64,000 bases of DNA. Origin: Mameliella sp. CS4. Lineage in GTDB: Bacteria > Pseudomonadota > Alphaproteobacteria > Rhodobacterales > Rhodobacteraceae. Location: the NCBI RefSeq assembly GCF_019392335.1, contig NZ_JAHXRQ010000007.1:1-64000 (forward strand), in the 5' to 3' direction. Position 1 is the stretch's first letter, and each line of letters opens with the position of its first letter. This document shows positions 35,192 through 48,628 of this stretch, in pieces. The translations under genes were made by a program, and so were the position numbers. The notes beneath the pieces are model-generated. The model ran no database searches, was not told the DNA's origin, and saw only the letters and a list, made by a program, of their open reading frames with translations.

Positions 35192-35731
35192 TCAGGCCTC
35201 GCCCCGGTTCGGGGTCTCGCCCCGCCCGCGCAGGGGGGCGGTCATGATCCGCCAGGACCGACGCAGGATCGAGAAAGCCAGCGCCAGCGCCGCCCAGCCC
35301 GCCAGGAACCCCGCCCCGGCAAAGATCGCGCCTTCGAAGGTGGCCGGCACCGCGGGTTTGAACGTCTCCAGCGCGCGCTTGGCTACTTCGCTGTCGGGCA
35401 GCACCTCGAAAGCCAGTTTTGCCCGCATGAAGGGCCCGGCCCCTTCCAGTTGCGCCAGCGCCGCCGAGAGGCGCTCGTGCCGGGCAATGTCGCTGGCCAT
35501 GTTGCCCGCCTGGGTACGTGCCATCTCTCCCTCTTCGGCCAGGGCCGCCAGGTAGCCGTCCAGCTGCATCCCCATCCGCGCGGCGTCACCCTCGTACCGC
35601 GTGACCTGTCGGGAAAGCTCGTCCACCGCGCCGCCGAGGCGCTGCATGTATTGCTGGGAAAACTCGGGGAACTGCGACAGGCCCGCCGCGCCTGTCAGCC
35701 CGGCCGCAAGGGTCACTACCCGCAAGAACAT
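35192..35731 (-). CDS. DUF2937-like membrane protein
   Basis: 179 residues. A hydrophobic N-terminus (MFLRVVTLAAGLTGAAGL) and a second membrane segment near residues 130-155 (FAGAGFLAGWAALALAFSI) flank an alpha-helical middle with QFPEFSQQYMQRLGGAVDEL, a sequence I associate with DUF2937. A basic tail follows the second segment. The start at 35731 is preceded by GGGAGG; larger reading frames on this strand are shadows of the next gene. Function unknown. Confidence 0.75.
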   Translation of the reverse strand: MFLRVVTLAAGLTGAAGLSQFPEFSQQYMQRLGGAVDELSRQVTRYEGDAARMGMQLDGYLAALAEEGEMARTQAGNMASDIARHERLSAALAQLEGAGPFMRAKLAFEVLPDSEVAKRALETFKPAVPATFEGAIFAGAGFLAGWAALALAFSILRRSWRIMTAPLRGRGETPNRGEA

Positions 35732-35823
35732 CTGCCTGTGCCTCCCGTCGCGTCTTTTGGCGATCTTGAGGACAGGATGCCAGAAAACCCCTCCCCGGAC
35801 GAGGGGAAAGCGCGTGCCGGGCG

Positions 35824-36756
35824 TCAGTCGGCGAAAACCGCGCGCGCCAGTGCCGCATCCAGCGCCACCATCGCGTCCCCGTCGACACAGGCACCATAGG
35901 CCGCGACCAGGGTGTATTTCCCTGCCCAGTTGACCGCGAAGGCGCCCAGGCCCGCGTCCTTGAAACACAGCGCGCCGAAATGCCAATGGTTGGCCGTGTC
36001 GCGCGAGGTACGGAACAGCATCCCCAAACCGTAGTGGACGCCGCCGCCCAGGTCGGCGGAGGGGGTGTCCCTTGGGTCCATCCTCGCGAAAGCGCCGCGC
36101 ATCAGCCGCGCGTAGTCCCTGATCGACATCTGCCAGCCGCCCCAGGGGCCATAGCCGCCATACTCGGGTGAGAGTCGCGCCGTGGTGATCCCCAGCGGCG
36201 CCAGCACCCGGGGAGCGCAGGCCTTGTCGTACCAATCCCCCGCAACTTCCTCGATCACCAGGCCAAGCACGGCGTAATTCTCGTTGTTGTAGCGGTATTG
36301 CCCGCGCGTTCCCTCTTGCCGGGGCCGGTCAAGCGCCCGGGCGGTCACCTCCTGCCAGCGGCGCGCGGTGTCCCCGCGCCATTCGGCCATCGCGCCCTGC
36401 GTCTGGTCCGGCCAGAGGCCCGAGGTATGGGTCACGAGTTCGCCCAGCGTGATTGGGCCACCGCCCTCGATCCAGCGGTTCAGCGGATCGTCCCAGGCCA
36501 TCAGGCCCTCGTCCACCAAGGCCGCGGCACAAAGCGCGGTGATCCCCTTGGACAGGCTGGCGACGGGCACCGCCAAATCGGGGTCATAGCCGCTGTCCTG
36601 CGCCAGCAACGGGCTGTCCCCGATCATGAAGACCAGCACGCCGGGCGGATTTCCCTGCGCCTCCAGCCATTTGTTCCATTCCAGCGCCACGCGGTCGGAC
36701 TGTGCCAGGACCGGCGCGGCGGCCAGTGTCAGCAGCAGCGCAAGTGCCCTCAGCAC
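35824..36756 (-). CDS. Secreted serine hydrolase, beta-lactamase / penicillin-binding family
   Basis: 310 residues. A signal peptide (about 1-18, ending APVLA) is followed by a class C beta-lactamase-like fold. The nucleophile motif S-x-x-K is SLSK (about 68-71), the second motif Y-x-N is YNN in YRYNNENYAVLG (about 155), and LGELVTHTSGL is typical of the family. A late HFGALCFK could provide the third, H-x-G motif (HFG). Enzymes of this type include esterases, D-aminopeptidases and carboxypeptidases; true beta-lactamase action should not be assumed. It overlaps the next upstream gene by seven bases, suggesting coupling. Confidence 0.8.
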   Translation of the reverse strand: MLRALALLLTLAAAPVLAQSDRVALEWNKWLEAQGNPPGVLVFMIGDSPLLAQDSGYDPDLAVPVASLSKGITALCAAALVDEGLMAWDDPLNRWIEGGGPITLGELVTHTSGLWPDQTQGAMAEWRGDTARRWQEVTARALDRPRQEGTRGQYRYNNENYAVLGLVIEEVAGDWYDKACAPRVLAPLGITTARLSPEYGGYGPWGGWQMSIRDYARLMRGAFARMDPRDTPSADLGGGVHYGLGMLFRTSRDTANHWHFGALCFKDAGLGAFAVNWAGKYTLVAAYGACVDGDAMVALDAALARAVFAD

Positions 36757-37217
36757 GGGCCGAACCCCAGAGATCCGGCGATATCCCCGATTTGCGGATC
36801 ATAGCGGGGTCGCAGCGCTTCGGGATAGCGGATTTCCAACGAGGCCAGCGCCTCTTCTCCGCCGCAGGTGCGGCCCGCCTCGACCCGCAGGTAAAAGATG
36901 GTCTCGCCGGCGTAGCCCGAGAGCACGAACCAGTCCGCCCCCGCCGCGTCATAGGTGATCTCGGCGCCGTCCTGTAAGTAGTACCCACGCCGGTTGGCGC
37001 GCTCCACGGCCAGCGGCTCCATCACCCAGCCGCCCCAAAGACGGATTTCCGCGCCATCGGGATAGAAGAAGGCCCGCCCGTCGTCATTGCCCGGGCGCGA
37101 GTCGATCTCGTAGCCCTCGGGCAAGCTGGCCGAGACGCCAAAGCGCCCCACGGTTTCCGACAGGACCGGGCCGGTCAGGCCCAGCCCGAGACACAGTGAC
37201 AGGATGACATGACGCAT
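36750..37217 (-). CDS. Small secreted protein of unknown function
   Basis: 155 residues with a signal peptide (MRHVILSLCLGLGLTGPVLS, about 1-20). The mature part has a beta-rich look (VSASLPEGYEID, DGRAFFYPDGAEIRLWGGW) and two cysteines, at TCGGEE and the final FGPC, that may pair. No family recognised. Its 3' end overlaps the serine hydrolase start by seven bases, so the two are probably co-expressed and both periplasmic. proS begins just upstream on the same strand. Confidence 0.7.
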   Translation of the reverse strand: MRHVILSLCLGLGLTGPVLSETVGRFGVSASLPEGYEIDSRPGNDDGRAFFYPDGAEIRLWGGWVMEPLAVERANRRGYYLQDGAEITYDAAGADWFVLSGYAGETIFYLRVEAGRTCGGEEALASLEIRYPEALRPRYDPQIGDIAGSLGFGPC

Positions 37218-37245
37218 GGGGACTCCGCGGGCAAATGCCCCCGGA

Positions 37246-38595
37246 TCATGCCCCCGGCAGCACCTTGTTGTAAATCGCCGCGATCCGCGCCACCGCCTGT
37301 TCCGGCGGCAGTTCTTCGCTCTCGCCCGTGCGGCGCGAGGTCAGTTCGACGACGCCGTTCTTGAGCCCGCGCGGCCCGACGGTGATCCGCCAGGGCAGGC
37401 CGATCAGGTCCATCGTGGCAAATTTGCCGCCCGCCCGCTCGTTGGTGTCGTCGTAAAGCGGCTCCAGCCCCAATGCTGTCAGCGAGGCATAGATCGCCTC
37501 GCAGGCGGCATCGGCCTCGGCATCGCCGGATTTCAGGTTGACGATCCCGCAATGGAAGGGCGTCACGCCCTCCGGCCAGATGATGCCCTTGTCGTCGTGG
37601 CTGGCCTCGATGATGGCCCCCAGCAGGCGCGAGACACCGATCCCGTGAGAGCCCATGTGCACCGGCACCTTGTTGCCGTCCGGCGTCTGCACCGTGGCGC
37701 CCAGCGGCTCGGAGTATTTTGTGCCGAAATAGAAGATCTGCCCGACCTCGATGCCGCGCGCGGTGCGGCGGCGCTCTTCGGGGATCTGGTTGAACAGCGC
37801 CTCGTCATGGGTCTCGTCGGTGCGGGCATAGCGCGAGGTGAACTCCTCGAGAACCGCCTGGCACTGTTCCACGCTGTCGAAGTCGATGTCGCGCGAGCCG
37901 AATTTCAGGTCGGTGATCTCGGCATCGTAGAACACCTCGGATTCGCCGGTCTCGGCCAGCACGAGGAATTCATGCGTGTCGTCGCCGCCGATGGGGCCGC
38001 TGTCGGCGCGCATCGGGATCGCCTGAAGGCCCATGCGCTCATAGGTGCGCAGGTAGCTGACCAGGTGGCGGTTGTAGGCGTGCAGCGCGTCTTCCTTCGT
38101 CAGGTCGAAGTTGTAGCCGTCCTTCATCAGGAATTCGCGGCCGCGCATCACGCCGAAGCGCGGGCGGATCTCGTCGCGGAATTTCCACTGGATCTGGTAG
38201 AGCGTCAGCGGCAGGTCCTTGTAGGACGAGACATTGGCGCGGAAGATGTCGGTGATCAGCTCTTCGGCGGTGGGCGTGAACAGCATGTCGCGGTCGTGCC
38301 GGTCGCGGATTCGCAGCATCTCGGGCCCGTAGGCGTTGTAGCGTCCCGATTCCTGCCACAGATCGGCCGACTGGATCGTCGGCATCAGCATCGCGATATG
38401 GCCGGCGCGGGCCTGCTCTTCGTGGATGATGTTCTCGATCTTGCGCAGGATCTTGAAACCCAGCGGCAGCCAGGAATAGATCCCGGCGGAGGCCTGCTTG
38501 ATCATGCCGGCGCGCAGCATGTAGCGGTGGCTGACGATCTGCGCCTCGGAGGGCGTTTCCTTGAGAACGGGCAGGAAGTAGCGGGACAGGCGCAT
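37246..38595 (-). CDS. proS: Proline-tRNA ligase, short alphaproteobacterial form
   Basis: 449 residues from the ATG at 38595 ([15 protein letters not shown], the family start). The class II core is clear: [17 protein letters not shown], motif 2 in [21 protein letters not shown], and [14 protein letters not shown] as motif 3, followed by the anticodon-binding domain. The roughly 180-residue editing insert (INS) of longer bacterial enzymes is lacking, as is usual in alphaproteobacteria, where mischarged Ala-tRNA-Pro is dealt with in trans or by a reduced domain. The long frame upstream of 38595 is only the antisense of the next gene. Confidence 0.95.
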   Translation of the reverse strand: MRLSRYFLPVLKETPSEAQIVSHRYMLRAGMIKQASAGIYSWLPLGFKILRKIENIIHEEQARAGHIAMLMPTIQSADLWQESGRYNAYGPEMLRIRDRHDRDMLFTPTAEELITDIFRANVSSYKDLPLTLYQIQWKFRDEIRPRFGVMRGREFLMKDGYNFDLTKEDALHAYNRHLVSYLRTYERMGLQAIPMRADSGPIGGDDTHEFLVLAETGESEVFYDAEITDLKFGSRDIDFDSVEQCQAVLEEFTSRYARTDETHDEALFNQIPEERRRTARGIEVGQIFYFGTKYSEPLGATVQTPDGNKVPVHMGSHGIGVSRLLGAIIEASHDDKGIIWPEGVTPFHCGIVNLKSGDAEADAACEAIYASLTALGLEPLYDDTNERAGGKFATMDLIGLPWRITVGPRGLKNGVVELTSRRTGESEELPPEQAVARIAAIYNKVLPGA

Positions 38596-38754
38596 AAGGG
38601 TCCTCTGGAACAGCGGTTTTTCCCCTCGTAGCCGGTTGGATGCAGGCAGGCAAGGGCGCGCGGGGATGGCCTGGCGCGCGCGCCCCGCCTGCCCCCTTTC
38701 CCGACGCGCCGCGATGGGCCAGACTGACGCTGATTGGCGACGGGGATTTGGGGT

Positions 38755-40473
38755 ATGTGGATATTGGATTGGCTGTTCGGGGACCCCGTGACACCCGAAT
38801 GGCTGACCGTGACGCTCCCGATTACGCTGACGGGGGCTAAGGTCCTGCTTGCGATGCTTGGGCTGATCCTGAGCAGCGGGCTGGTCTGGCTGATGCTGAA
38901 CGCCCCCGACCGGGCCGAGCGACGGCGCGATCTGCTGACGGACGCCTTGACGGCCCTTGGCTGGGTCCTGCTGCCATTCTGGTTCCTGCTGCTGGCGGGG
39001 ACGCTTTGGCACCTGTGGCTGCTGTTCTCGGGGCTGGACTCGTTCCTGGACAACGTGGGCTTTGGCATGGGCGCGGTGGTCGCGGCCTTTCTGGGCGGGC
39101 CCTTCGTGATCTGGGGCGCGGTGCTGAAACACCGGACGGTGGAGTTCCAGAAGGAAGGCCATATCACCGAGCGGATTTCCAAGGCGGTGGAACAGCTTGG
39201 GGCGGAGAAGAGCGTCAAGCGCGATGGCAAACCGGAAGAAACGGTGCCCAACATCGAGGTGCGGATCGGCGGGTTGTTGTCGCTGGAACGCATCGCGCAG
39301 GATTCGACGAATTACGACAAGGGGCGCGACCATGTGCGGGTGATGGAGATTCTCTGCGCCTATGTGCGTGAGAACGCGCCGGCAGAGGACGCAGTTGATT
39401 TCCCGTTGCCGGAGTGGGAGCCGTTGAAAGACGATGCCACCGAGGAAGAGCGGGAAAACCACGTCAAGAAACGCGAGGATCGCTTCGAAGGCGAGAACGG
39501 ATCAAAGGCACAGGAGTGGGCCCAATCGCTGCCCGACCCCCGTGCGGATATCGCCCTCGCGCTGCGGATCATCGGACGTCGGGACAAGGAGCAGTTGCGT
39601 GTCGAGGCGCGCTGGGGGCCGGAGGCTTCTGACAAGGCCGAGTGGGTCTTTGACACGCCTTGCCCGTACCTGCCGGAACCGCCCGAAGGAAAGCGCCACC
39701 CGGAAGGGGCCATCAAAAGCTATAAGCAAAAGCTGCAAGACTGGAATGGGAAGATTTCAGGCTATTCCGGCTATCGGCCCGATCTGCGCAAGACCAACCT
39801 GCAAAAGGCCGATCTGTCCAAACTGACCCTCTCCGGCGTGCGCCTTGACGCGGCGCGGATGGAGGGGGCGTTCCTCGGGGAGGCGCGGATGGAAGGGGCG
39901 GACCTCGGGCAGGCGCGGATGGAGGGGGCGGACCTCAGGCGGGTGCGGATGGAGGGGGCGGACCTCTGGGGCGCGCGGATGGAGGGGGCGTTCTTCGGGG
40001 AGGCGCGATTGGAGGGGACGGACCTCGGGGAGGCGCGGATGGAGGGGGCGTTCCTCGGGGAGGCGCGGATGGAGGGGGCGTTCCTCTGGGGGGCGCGGAT
40101 GGAGGGGGCGTTCCTCGGGGAGGCGCGGATGGAAGGGGCGTTCCTCTGGCGGGCGCGGATGGAGGGGGCGTTCCTCGGGGAGGCGCGGCTTTCAACCTCC
40201 TTCAGCGCGGTGGCCTCATTGACGGCCACCGCGCTGAAGGAGGTTGACCTGTCCAGAATCGACCTGTCGCAAGAGCAGGTCAATGCCATGTTTGGTGATG
40301 GCAGCGTGACCTTGCCCGAGGGCGTGGCCTGGCCCAAAAAATGGCCGGCATGGGTCTTGCCTTTCCTCGGAGAGCACGCCTTCCGCGACGAATGGCGCAA
40401 GTGGCAGGCCGATCCTGAGAGGTATGAGCCGCCCGAGCCGCCGGACGATGCGGCGGAACAGCCGGCAGAGTGA
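38755..40473 (+). CDS. Membrane-anchored pentapeptide-repeat protein
   Basis: 572 residues from the ATG at 38755 (GGGGA at 38741-38745 upstream; a TTG at 38734 is possible). Three hydrophobic stretches near the N-terminus (about 20-45, 62-85 and 95-120) are followed by a cytoplasmic domain (about 125-340) with VEQLGAEKS, and by [14 protein letters not shown], patterns common in bacterial proteins that join a pentapeptide helix to a membrane unit. Residues about 345-475 form a right-handed pentapeptide beta-helix: 11 copies of a ten-residue unit like [10 protein letters not shown]. The DNA of this part is almost identical from copy to copy, and a 24-bp perfect inverted repeat lies straight after it. 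Function unknown; stand-alone gene, divergent from proS. Confidence 0.85.
   Translation: MWILDWLFGDPVTPEWLTVTLPITLTGAKVLLAMLGLILSSGLVWLMLNAPDRAERRRDLLTDALTALGWVLLPFWFLLLAGTLWHLWLLFSGLDSFLDNVGFGMGAVVAAFLGGPFVIWGAVLKHRTVEFQKEGHITERISKAVEQLGAEKSVKRDGKPEETVPNIEVRIGGLLSLERIAQDSTNYDKGRDHVRVMEILCAYVRENAPAEDAVDFPLPEWEPLKDDATEEERENHVKKREDRFEGENGSKAQEWAQSLPDPRADIALALRIIGRRDKEQLRVEARWGPEASDKAEWVFDTPCPYLPEPPEGKRHPEGAIKSYKQKLQDWNGKISGYSGYRPDLRKTNLQKADLSKLTLSGVRLDAARMEGAFLGEARMEGADLGQARMEGADLRRVRMEGADLWGARMEGAFFGEARLEGTDLGEARMEGAFLGEARMEGAFLWGARMEGAFLGEARMEGAFLWRARMEGAFLGEARLSTSFSAVASLTATALKEVDLSRIDLSQEQVNAMFGDGSVTLPEGVAWPKKWPAWVLPFLGEHAFRDEWRKWQADPERYEPPEPPDDAAEQPAE
39853..40182 (+). repeat. Eleven 30-nt tandem repeats within the pentapeptide-repeat gene
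   Basis: The unit GCGCGGATGGAGGGGGCG plus 12 variable bases is repeated 11 times without gaps, each encoding two pentapeptides. The first 18 bases are nearly invariant; changes sit mainly in the last 12 (TTCCTCGGGGAG, GACCTCGGGCAG, TTCCTCTGGGGG and others). Such low divergence suggests recent expansion or continuing slippage and recombination, so copy number may vary between strains. Confidence 0.95.
40192..40247. repeat. 24-bp perfect inverted repeat with an 8-base spacer inside a coding region
   Basis: Arm 1 (40192-40215, starting TCAACCTCCTTCAGC) is the exact reverse complement of arm 2 (40224-40247), separated by TCATTGAC. It is read through in frame as part of the pentapeptide-repeat protein. 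It could form a long stable hairpin in mRNA or a cruciform in DNA. Confidence 0.95.
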
Positions 40474-40475
40474 GC

Positions 40476-40493
40476 GGCGGGGCAAACCCCGCC
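40476..40493. terminator. Short GC hairpin after the pentapeptide-repeat gene
   Basis: GGCGGGG, loop CAAA, CCCCGCC, beginning two bases after the stop, followed by CTACGGG and no T run. The motif resembles dispersed REP-like hairpins of Rhodobacteraceae and may be one of these rather than a terminator. Confidence 0.45.
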
Positions 40494-40646
40494 CTACGGG
40501 CCGGGATTGCCCAAGGACACGGCAAGGTGATCCATCAAGGCCAGTCCTCCACGGAACGCTCCCCAGTTTTCACCGCTTCGAGACGCGCAAATCCTTGAAT
40601 CCCGGCCATATACGGGCGATGAAGGACGTACTCGAAAGGATAGCGC

Positions 40647-41732
40647 ATGGCCCTGCCCGTAAGGGATCAGATGAAGTACTGGGGGATCGCCGCGGCGGTC
40701 TTTTCCGTCGTGCTCTGGTTCCTGGGAGATGTGCTCTTGCCCTTCATCCTGGGCGGCGCCATCGCCTATTGCCTGGACCCGGTGGCCGATGCGCTGGAAC
40801 GCGCGGGGCTGAAGCGCGGGGCGGCGACGGCGGTGATCACGGTGGTGGCGCTGATCCTCTTCGTCATCATGACACTGGCGGTGATCCCGCTGCTGATCCA
40901 GCAGGCCATCGCGCTGTTCGAATTCGCGCCGCAGCTGTTCCGCGACCTGCAGGCCTTTCTGACCGAACGCTTTCCCAACATGATGGACGAGGGCAGCGTG
41001 GTACAAAGCACTCTGATCGACCTGGGCGACGCGATCAAGCAGCGCGGCGGTCAGTTGATCCAGGCGGCGCTGGCCTCTGTCGGCTCGCTGCTGAACCTGG
41101 TCACGCTGCTGCTGATCACGCCGGTGGTGGCGGTCTACCTGCTGATGGACTGGGACCGGATGGTCGGGCGCGTCGACGAGATGCTGCCGCTGGACCACAA
41201 GCCGGTGATCCGCCGCCTGGCGGCAGAGGTCGACCGGGTGCTGGCGGGCTTCATTCGCGGCATGGGCTCTGTCTGCCTGATCCTGGGCACCTATTATGCG
41301 CTGGCGCTCTGGGCGGTCGGGCTGCAGTTCGGGCCGGTGGTGGGCGTGATCGCCGGGGCGCTGACCTTTATCCCCTATGTCGGCGCCATCGTCGGTGGCC
41401 TGCTGGCCGTGGGGCTGGCGATCTTCCAGTTCTGGGGCGAATGGTGGTGGATCCTGGCGGTCTACGCCATCTTCCAGTTCGGCCAGTTCGTCGAGGGCAA
41501 TATCCTGACGCCGAACCTGGTGGGCAACTCGGTCGGTCTGCATCCGGTCTGGCTGCTCCTGGCGCTGTCGGTCTTCGGCACGCTGTTCGGGTTTGTCGGC
41601 CTGCTGGTGGCGGTGCCGCTGGCGGCGGCCCTGGGGGTGCTGATCCGCTTTGCGATCCAGCAGTACAAGGGCTCTCGCCTGTTCCTGGGCATCTCCGCGG
41701 GCAGCAGCTTTTTCGAAAGCGACGATAGATGA
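40647..41732 (+). CDS. AI-2E / PerM-family membrane permease
   Basis: 361 residues with about eight transmembrane helices. The pattern VLLPFILGGAIAYCLDPVADALERAG at the N-terminus, LVTLLLITPVVAVYLLMDWDRM in the middle and the C-terminal FIPYVGAIVGGLLA, EGNILTPNLVG and LVAVPLAAALGVL segments are typical of the AI-2E transporter family. Substrates of most members are unknown; quorum-signal export should not be assumed. Its stop codon overlaps the ATG of hdaA, and ppk follows, so the three form an operon. Confidence 0.88.
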   Translation: MALPVRDQMKYWGIAAAVFSVVLWFLGDVLLPFILGGAIAYCLDPVADALERAGLKRGAATAVITVVALILFVIMTLAVIPLLIQQAIALFEFAPQLFRDLQAFLTERFPNMMDEGSVVQSTLIDLGDAIKQRGGQLIQAALASVGSLLNLVTLLLITPVVAVYLLMDWDRMVGRVDEMLPLDHKPVIRRLAAEVDRVLAGFIRGMGSVCLILGTYYALALWAVGLQFGPVVGVIAGALTFIPYVGAIVGGLLAVGLAIFQFWGEWWWILAVYAIFQFGQFVEGNILTPNLVGNSVGLHPVWLLLALSVFGTLFGFVGLLVAVPLAAALGVLIRFAIQQYKGSRLFLGISAGSSFFESDDR

Positions 41733-42463
41733 GCACAGCCAGTCAGTTGCCCCTGCCCCTGCCGTCGCGCACGGCGCTGGGTTGGGAGGATTTCTTTGTC
41801 AGCCCCGCCAACATGCTGGCGGTCGCCCAGATCGAAGGCTGGCGCGCCTGGCCTGCGCACAAGCTGGTGCTGGTCGGTCCGCCGGGATCGGGCAAGACCC
41901 ACCTCGCCCATGTCTGGGCGGCGCAGTCGGGCGCGCGGATCGTCAAGGCCCGCGACCTGGACGCCGAAACCATCCCGGCGCTGGCGGGCTGCCCCGTCTG
42001 CGTCGAGGACATCGAGGAGATCGCCGGCGACCGCCCGTCCGAGGAAATGCTGTTTCACCTGCACAACCTGGTGCTGGCGAACGGCGGCACGCTGATGGTC
42101 ACCGCCACGCGCGCGCCGGCGCATTGGCCGCTGGCCCTGCCGGACCTGGCCAGCCGCATGATGCACGCCCAGCTGGCCCAGATCAGCGAGCCCGACGATT
42201 CCCTGCTGGCGGCCCTGCTGGCCAAGCTGTTCGCCGACAGACAGTTGCTGCCCGGGCCAGAGGTTCTGTCCTATCTTGTGCGCCATATGCCGCGCAGCTA
42301 TGCCACAGCCGCGCGGCTGGTGGCGGCATTGGATGCCGAGGCCCTGGCCCATCAGCGCGACATCACCCGGCCGATGGCCGCGCGGGTCCTGTCGCGGCTG
42401 GTGCCGCCCGGGGCCGAGGATCGCGGCACCTCGCGGCACGATCCCGGTGGCGCGCAGGACTGA
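41729..42463 (+). CDS. hdaA: Regulatory inactivator of DnaA, HdaA
   Basis: 244 residues, a DnaA-AAA+ domain without the DNA-binding domain IV. The N-terminal QLPLPLP is a sliding-clamp-binding motif, as expected for Hda proteins, which join the DNA-loaded beta clamp and stimulate ATP hydrolysis by DnaA to prevent re-initiation. Walker A is GPPGSGKTH (about 51-59), Walker B about VCVEDIEE (about 91-98). The rest follows the DnaA fold (ASRMMHAQLAQI, LLARLF-like LLAKLF). The ATG overlaps the stop of the permease gene (ATGA), and ppk starts about 100 nt later. Confidence 0.9.
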   Translation: MSTASQLPLPLPSRTALGWEDFFVSPANMLAVAQIEGWRAWPAHKLVLVGPPGSGKTHLAHVWAAQSGARIVKARDLDAETIPALAGCPVCVEDIEEIAGDRPSEEMLFHLHNLVLANGGTLMVTATRAPAHWPLALPDLASRMMHAQLAQISEPDDSLLAALLAKLFADRQLLPGPEVLSYLVRHMPRSYATAARLVAALDAEALAHQRDITRPMAARVLSRLVPPGAEDRGTSRHDPGGAQD

Positions 42464-42567
42464 TCCATCCGCCCCGGCCCTTGCCGGGCAGCCCCGGCCA
42501 CGATCTACTGGCACGCCACCCGCGCGCCGTCATAAACCTGTTTCACTTGCGGAGGCATAAGCGCCCC

Positions 42568-44742
<2,175 letters not shown>

Positions 44743-44765
44743 CGCGACCCTTGGAACACGGACCG

Positions 44766-44792
44766 AAAGCCCCCCACTCGGGGGCGCTTTTT
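44766..44792 (+). terminator. Rho-independent terminator after ppk
   Basis: AAAGCCCCCC pairs with GGGGG(C)GCTTT around loop ACTC, ten pairs with one bulged C, ending in TTTTT. It starts 23 nt after the ppk stop. Confidence 0.85.
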
Positions 44793-44914
44793 GCGTTTTC
44801 CAGTGTTTGGGTGTCCGCAGACAGGTCGATGGCTGGGCGCAGCGTCCATGACCCGAGGCGGGACGCGGTTGTGCGCCTCAAAATTCAACTCCGGAGCCTA
44901 GAGACCGGGTTCGG

Positions 44915-46917
<2,003 letters not shown>

Positions 46918-46918
<1 letters not shown>

Positions 46919-48144
46919 CAGACGTAGTAATCCAACTCTTCCTGTTTCTTCAGAAGGTCCCGCAAGTCGTGGGCATTGTCACCGAAGAAATAGGCAAGAC
47001 CCCAATGCGTGCCGAAAGCTGACCGTTTGGCCACCTTCTGCTCGCGCGGATCCGACAGTTCGTGGAACTCGAAATAGGGGTGGTTCGCGGTTTCCTCCGG
47101 GATCTCCAGCCGGCTGACGACACGGCGGCGGGGATAGACGCCGAAACAGCCCGCATGACCCTTGGCGTCCTCGATCTCTTTCGGGAAGAAGGCGTCGAGC
47201 TCTTCCTGCGTCGTCTTCGGATCGAAGGCCAGCACGAGGCCCTGGTAACCGTTAAAGCCATAGGCGCGTTCGATCAGTTCCAGTGCGTTGAAGCCCGGCG
47301 GACGATAGGCAACCTCGCCGAAGTAGAGCTTGTTGTCGCTGGTCAGGAAGTATTCCGGGTGGATAAAGCCGAAATCGATGTCGAAAACCTCGATCAGCTT
47401 TTCGATCTCCTCGGTGATCCGGTCCCTGTGCGCCTCAAGCTCGGGCGTGGCGGGGACAAAAACCGAATAGCCCAGCGTCACGTATTCCGAGATGTTCAGG
47501 AACTGGATCTTGCCGTTCTTGATCCATGCCTCGACGGCAAACTCCCAGCCATCCAGGTGGCTTTCCAGCAGCGCGGGAAACTCCTCGTCGGGGATGTTGT
47601 CCACATCTTCCGGCGTCCGGATCACCCGGTGCCCGGCGGTGCCGGACTTGTCGAAGGCCTTGAAGTGGATCGGGTCGTTCGGGTCGCCGTCCAGCTTCAG
47701 CAGCGTCTGGTTCACCCGCTTGAGAAAGCGGATCACGTCACCGCGGTCATGCGCCTCTTCGAAGACGCCCACGCGGATGCCGCCCAGTTGCGCGCGGCGC
47801 TTCATCAGCGACTTGTCGCGGAACAGCATCGCCTGGCCCAGCAGGCGCGGGTTCTTCAGCAGGACGGCATTCACCGCACCAGCCCATTCAACAGTTTCCT
47901 CGAAGATCGGGATGGCCACGTCGACGCCCATCTCGTCCAGTTGATGCGCCAGTTCATGCGAGCGTTCATTGAGCCGGTCAAAGTCCCAGGGGACAAAGGG
48001 AATGCCGTTCTGATTGCAGTAGTCCTCGGCCCAGGGCGGAGCGACCACCACGTAACGGCGGTCGAAACGATCGACGGCGTCGATGGCGTTGAGGCTCCAG
48101 CCGAGCAGGGCAACATATCCCTTTTCCGGGTTCTTGTCGGTCAT
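46918..48144 (-). CDS. ATP-grasp carboxylate-amine ligase-like protein
   Basis: 408 residues from the ATG at 48144, chosen because AGAGAGGACA stands just before it; an upstream in-frame start at 48267 has no such site. The N-terminal pre-ATP-grasp domain (about 1-105) is followed by the grasp itself: RDKSLMKRRA (about 109-118), the nucleotide lysine and flexible loop HFKAFDKSGTAG (160-171), EFAVEAWIKNGK (201-212), and the metal/phosphate motif FGEVAYRPPGFN (275-286). The E-V-A-x-R-P-P-G form resembles carnosine-synthase and dapdiamide-type ligases that join carboxylates to amines through acyl phosphates. Coupled by ATGA to the papain-like gene. Substrate unknown. Confidence 0.82.
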
Positions 48145-48355
48145 TACTTGTCCTCTCTTCAGTCGGACCCAATGGCGCACAGGCATGCGCCCACTCTCGT
48201 CGTCCACGCAAACACCGATGAGGGGAGATGCGATCCCGGCGAGCTGGGTCTTCGTCGGTTTCTGCACAAAAGGTTAGCCCGCCCCTGGTGCGTTTCAACC
48301 CCAGGGGGCGTGACAGGCACCGCGCAGGCATTTTCGGAGTGCCCCGCAAGACTTG

Positions 48356-48616
48356 TCAGAGCAGGGTTTTGATCGGCCCGTCGGCGCTGATTGTCTTCGC
48401 CCCGTCGCCGTCCTCGCATATGTCGAGCCAGTTCTTTTCTTCATCGGTCTCTATGAAGAAACGCCACTCGTCCATTTCCATCAGTTCAATCGCGTCGTCC
48501 ACCGAAAGACGCCACCGCGTTTTTCCGAACAAAGTTCTGCGGATTCCTCCAATCGCGGCAACCTCCGCGCCGTTTTCGGCTAACTCCGCCCAAGTCACCT
48601 GAGCTGGTGCGGCCAT
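48356..48616 (-). CDS. Small DUF3892-like protein
   Basis: 86 residues from the ATG at 48616; a GTG at 48628 in the same frame would add four. It ends 211 nt before the ATP-grasp gene on the same strand. The order of elements (VAAIGGIRRT, then WRLSVDDAIELMEMDEWRFFI, then WLDICEDGDGAKTISADG and a leucine-rich end) resembles DUF3892, a short uncharacterised family, but the match is from memory and loose. A 7-bp GC hairpin lies between it and the ATP-grasp gene, so it may or may not be co-transcribed. A role as substrate or modifier of the downstream enzymes is open. Confidence 0.55.
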   Translation of the reverse strand: MAAPAQVTWAELAENGAEVAAIGGIRRTLFGKTRWRLSVDDAIELMEMDEWRFFIETDEEKNWLDICEDGDGAKTISADGPIKTLL

Positions 48617-48628
48617 AGGTTTCAACAC

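Noticed and set aside
35824-36756. Naming the serine hydrolase as a beta-lactamase resistance gene
   Set aside because: SLSK and YNN show only the fold family. The context is chromosomal housekeeping, and esterase or peptidase roles are equally likely.
36950-38595. Extension of proS upstream to 39462
   Set aside because: The added residues are antisense to the pentapeptide-repeat gene; the family start [13 protein letters not shown] is at 38595.
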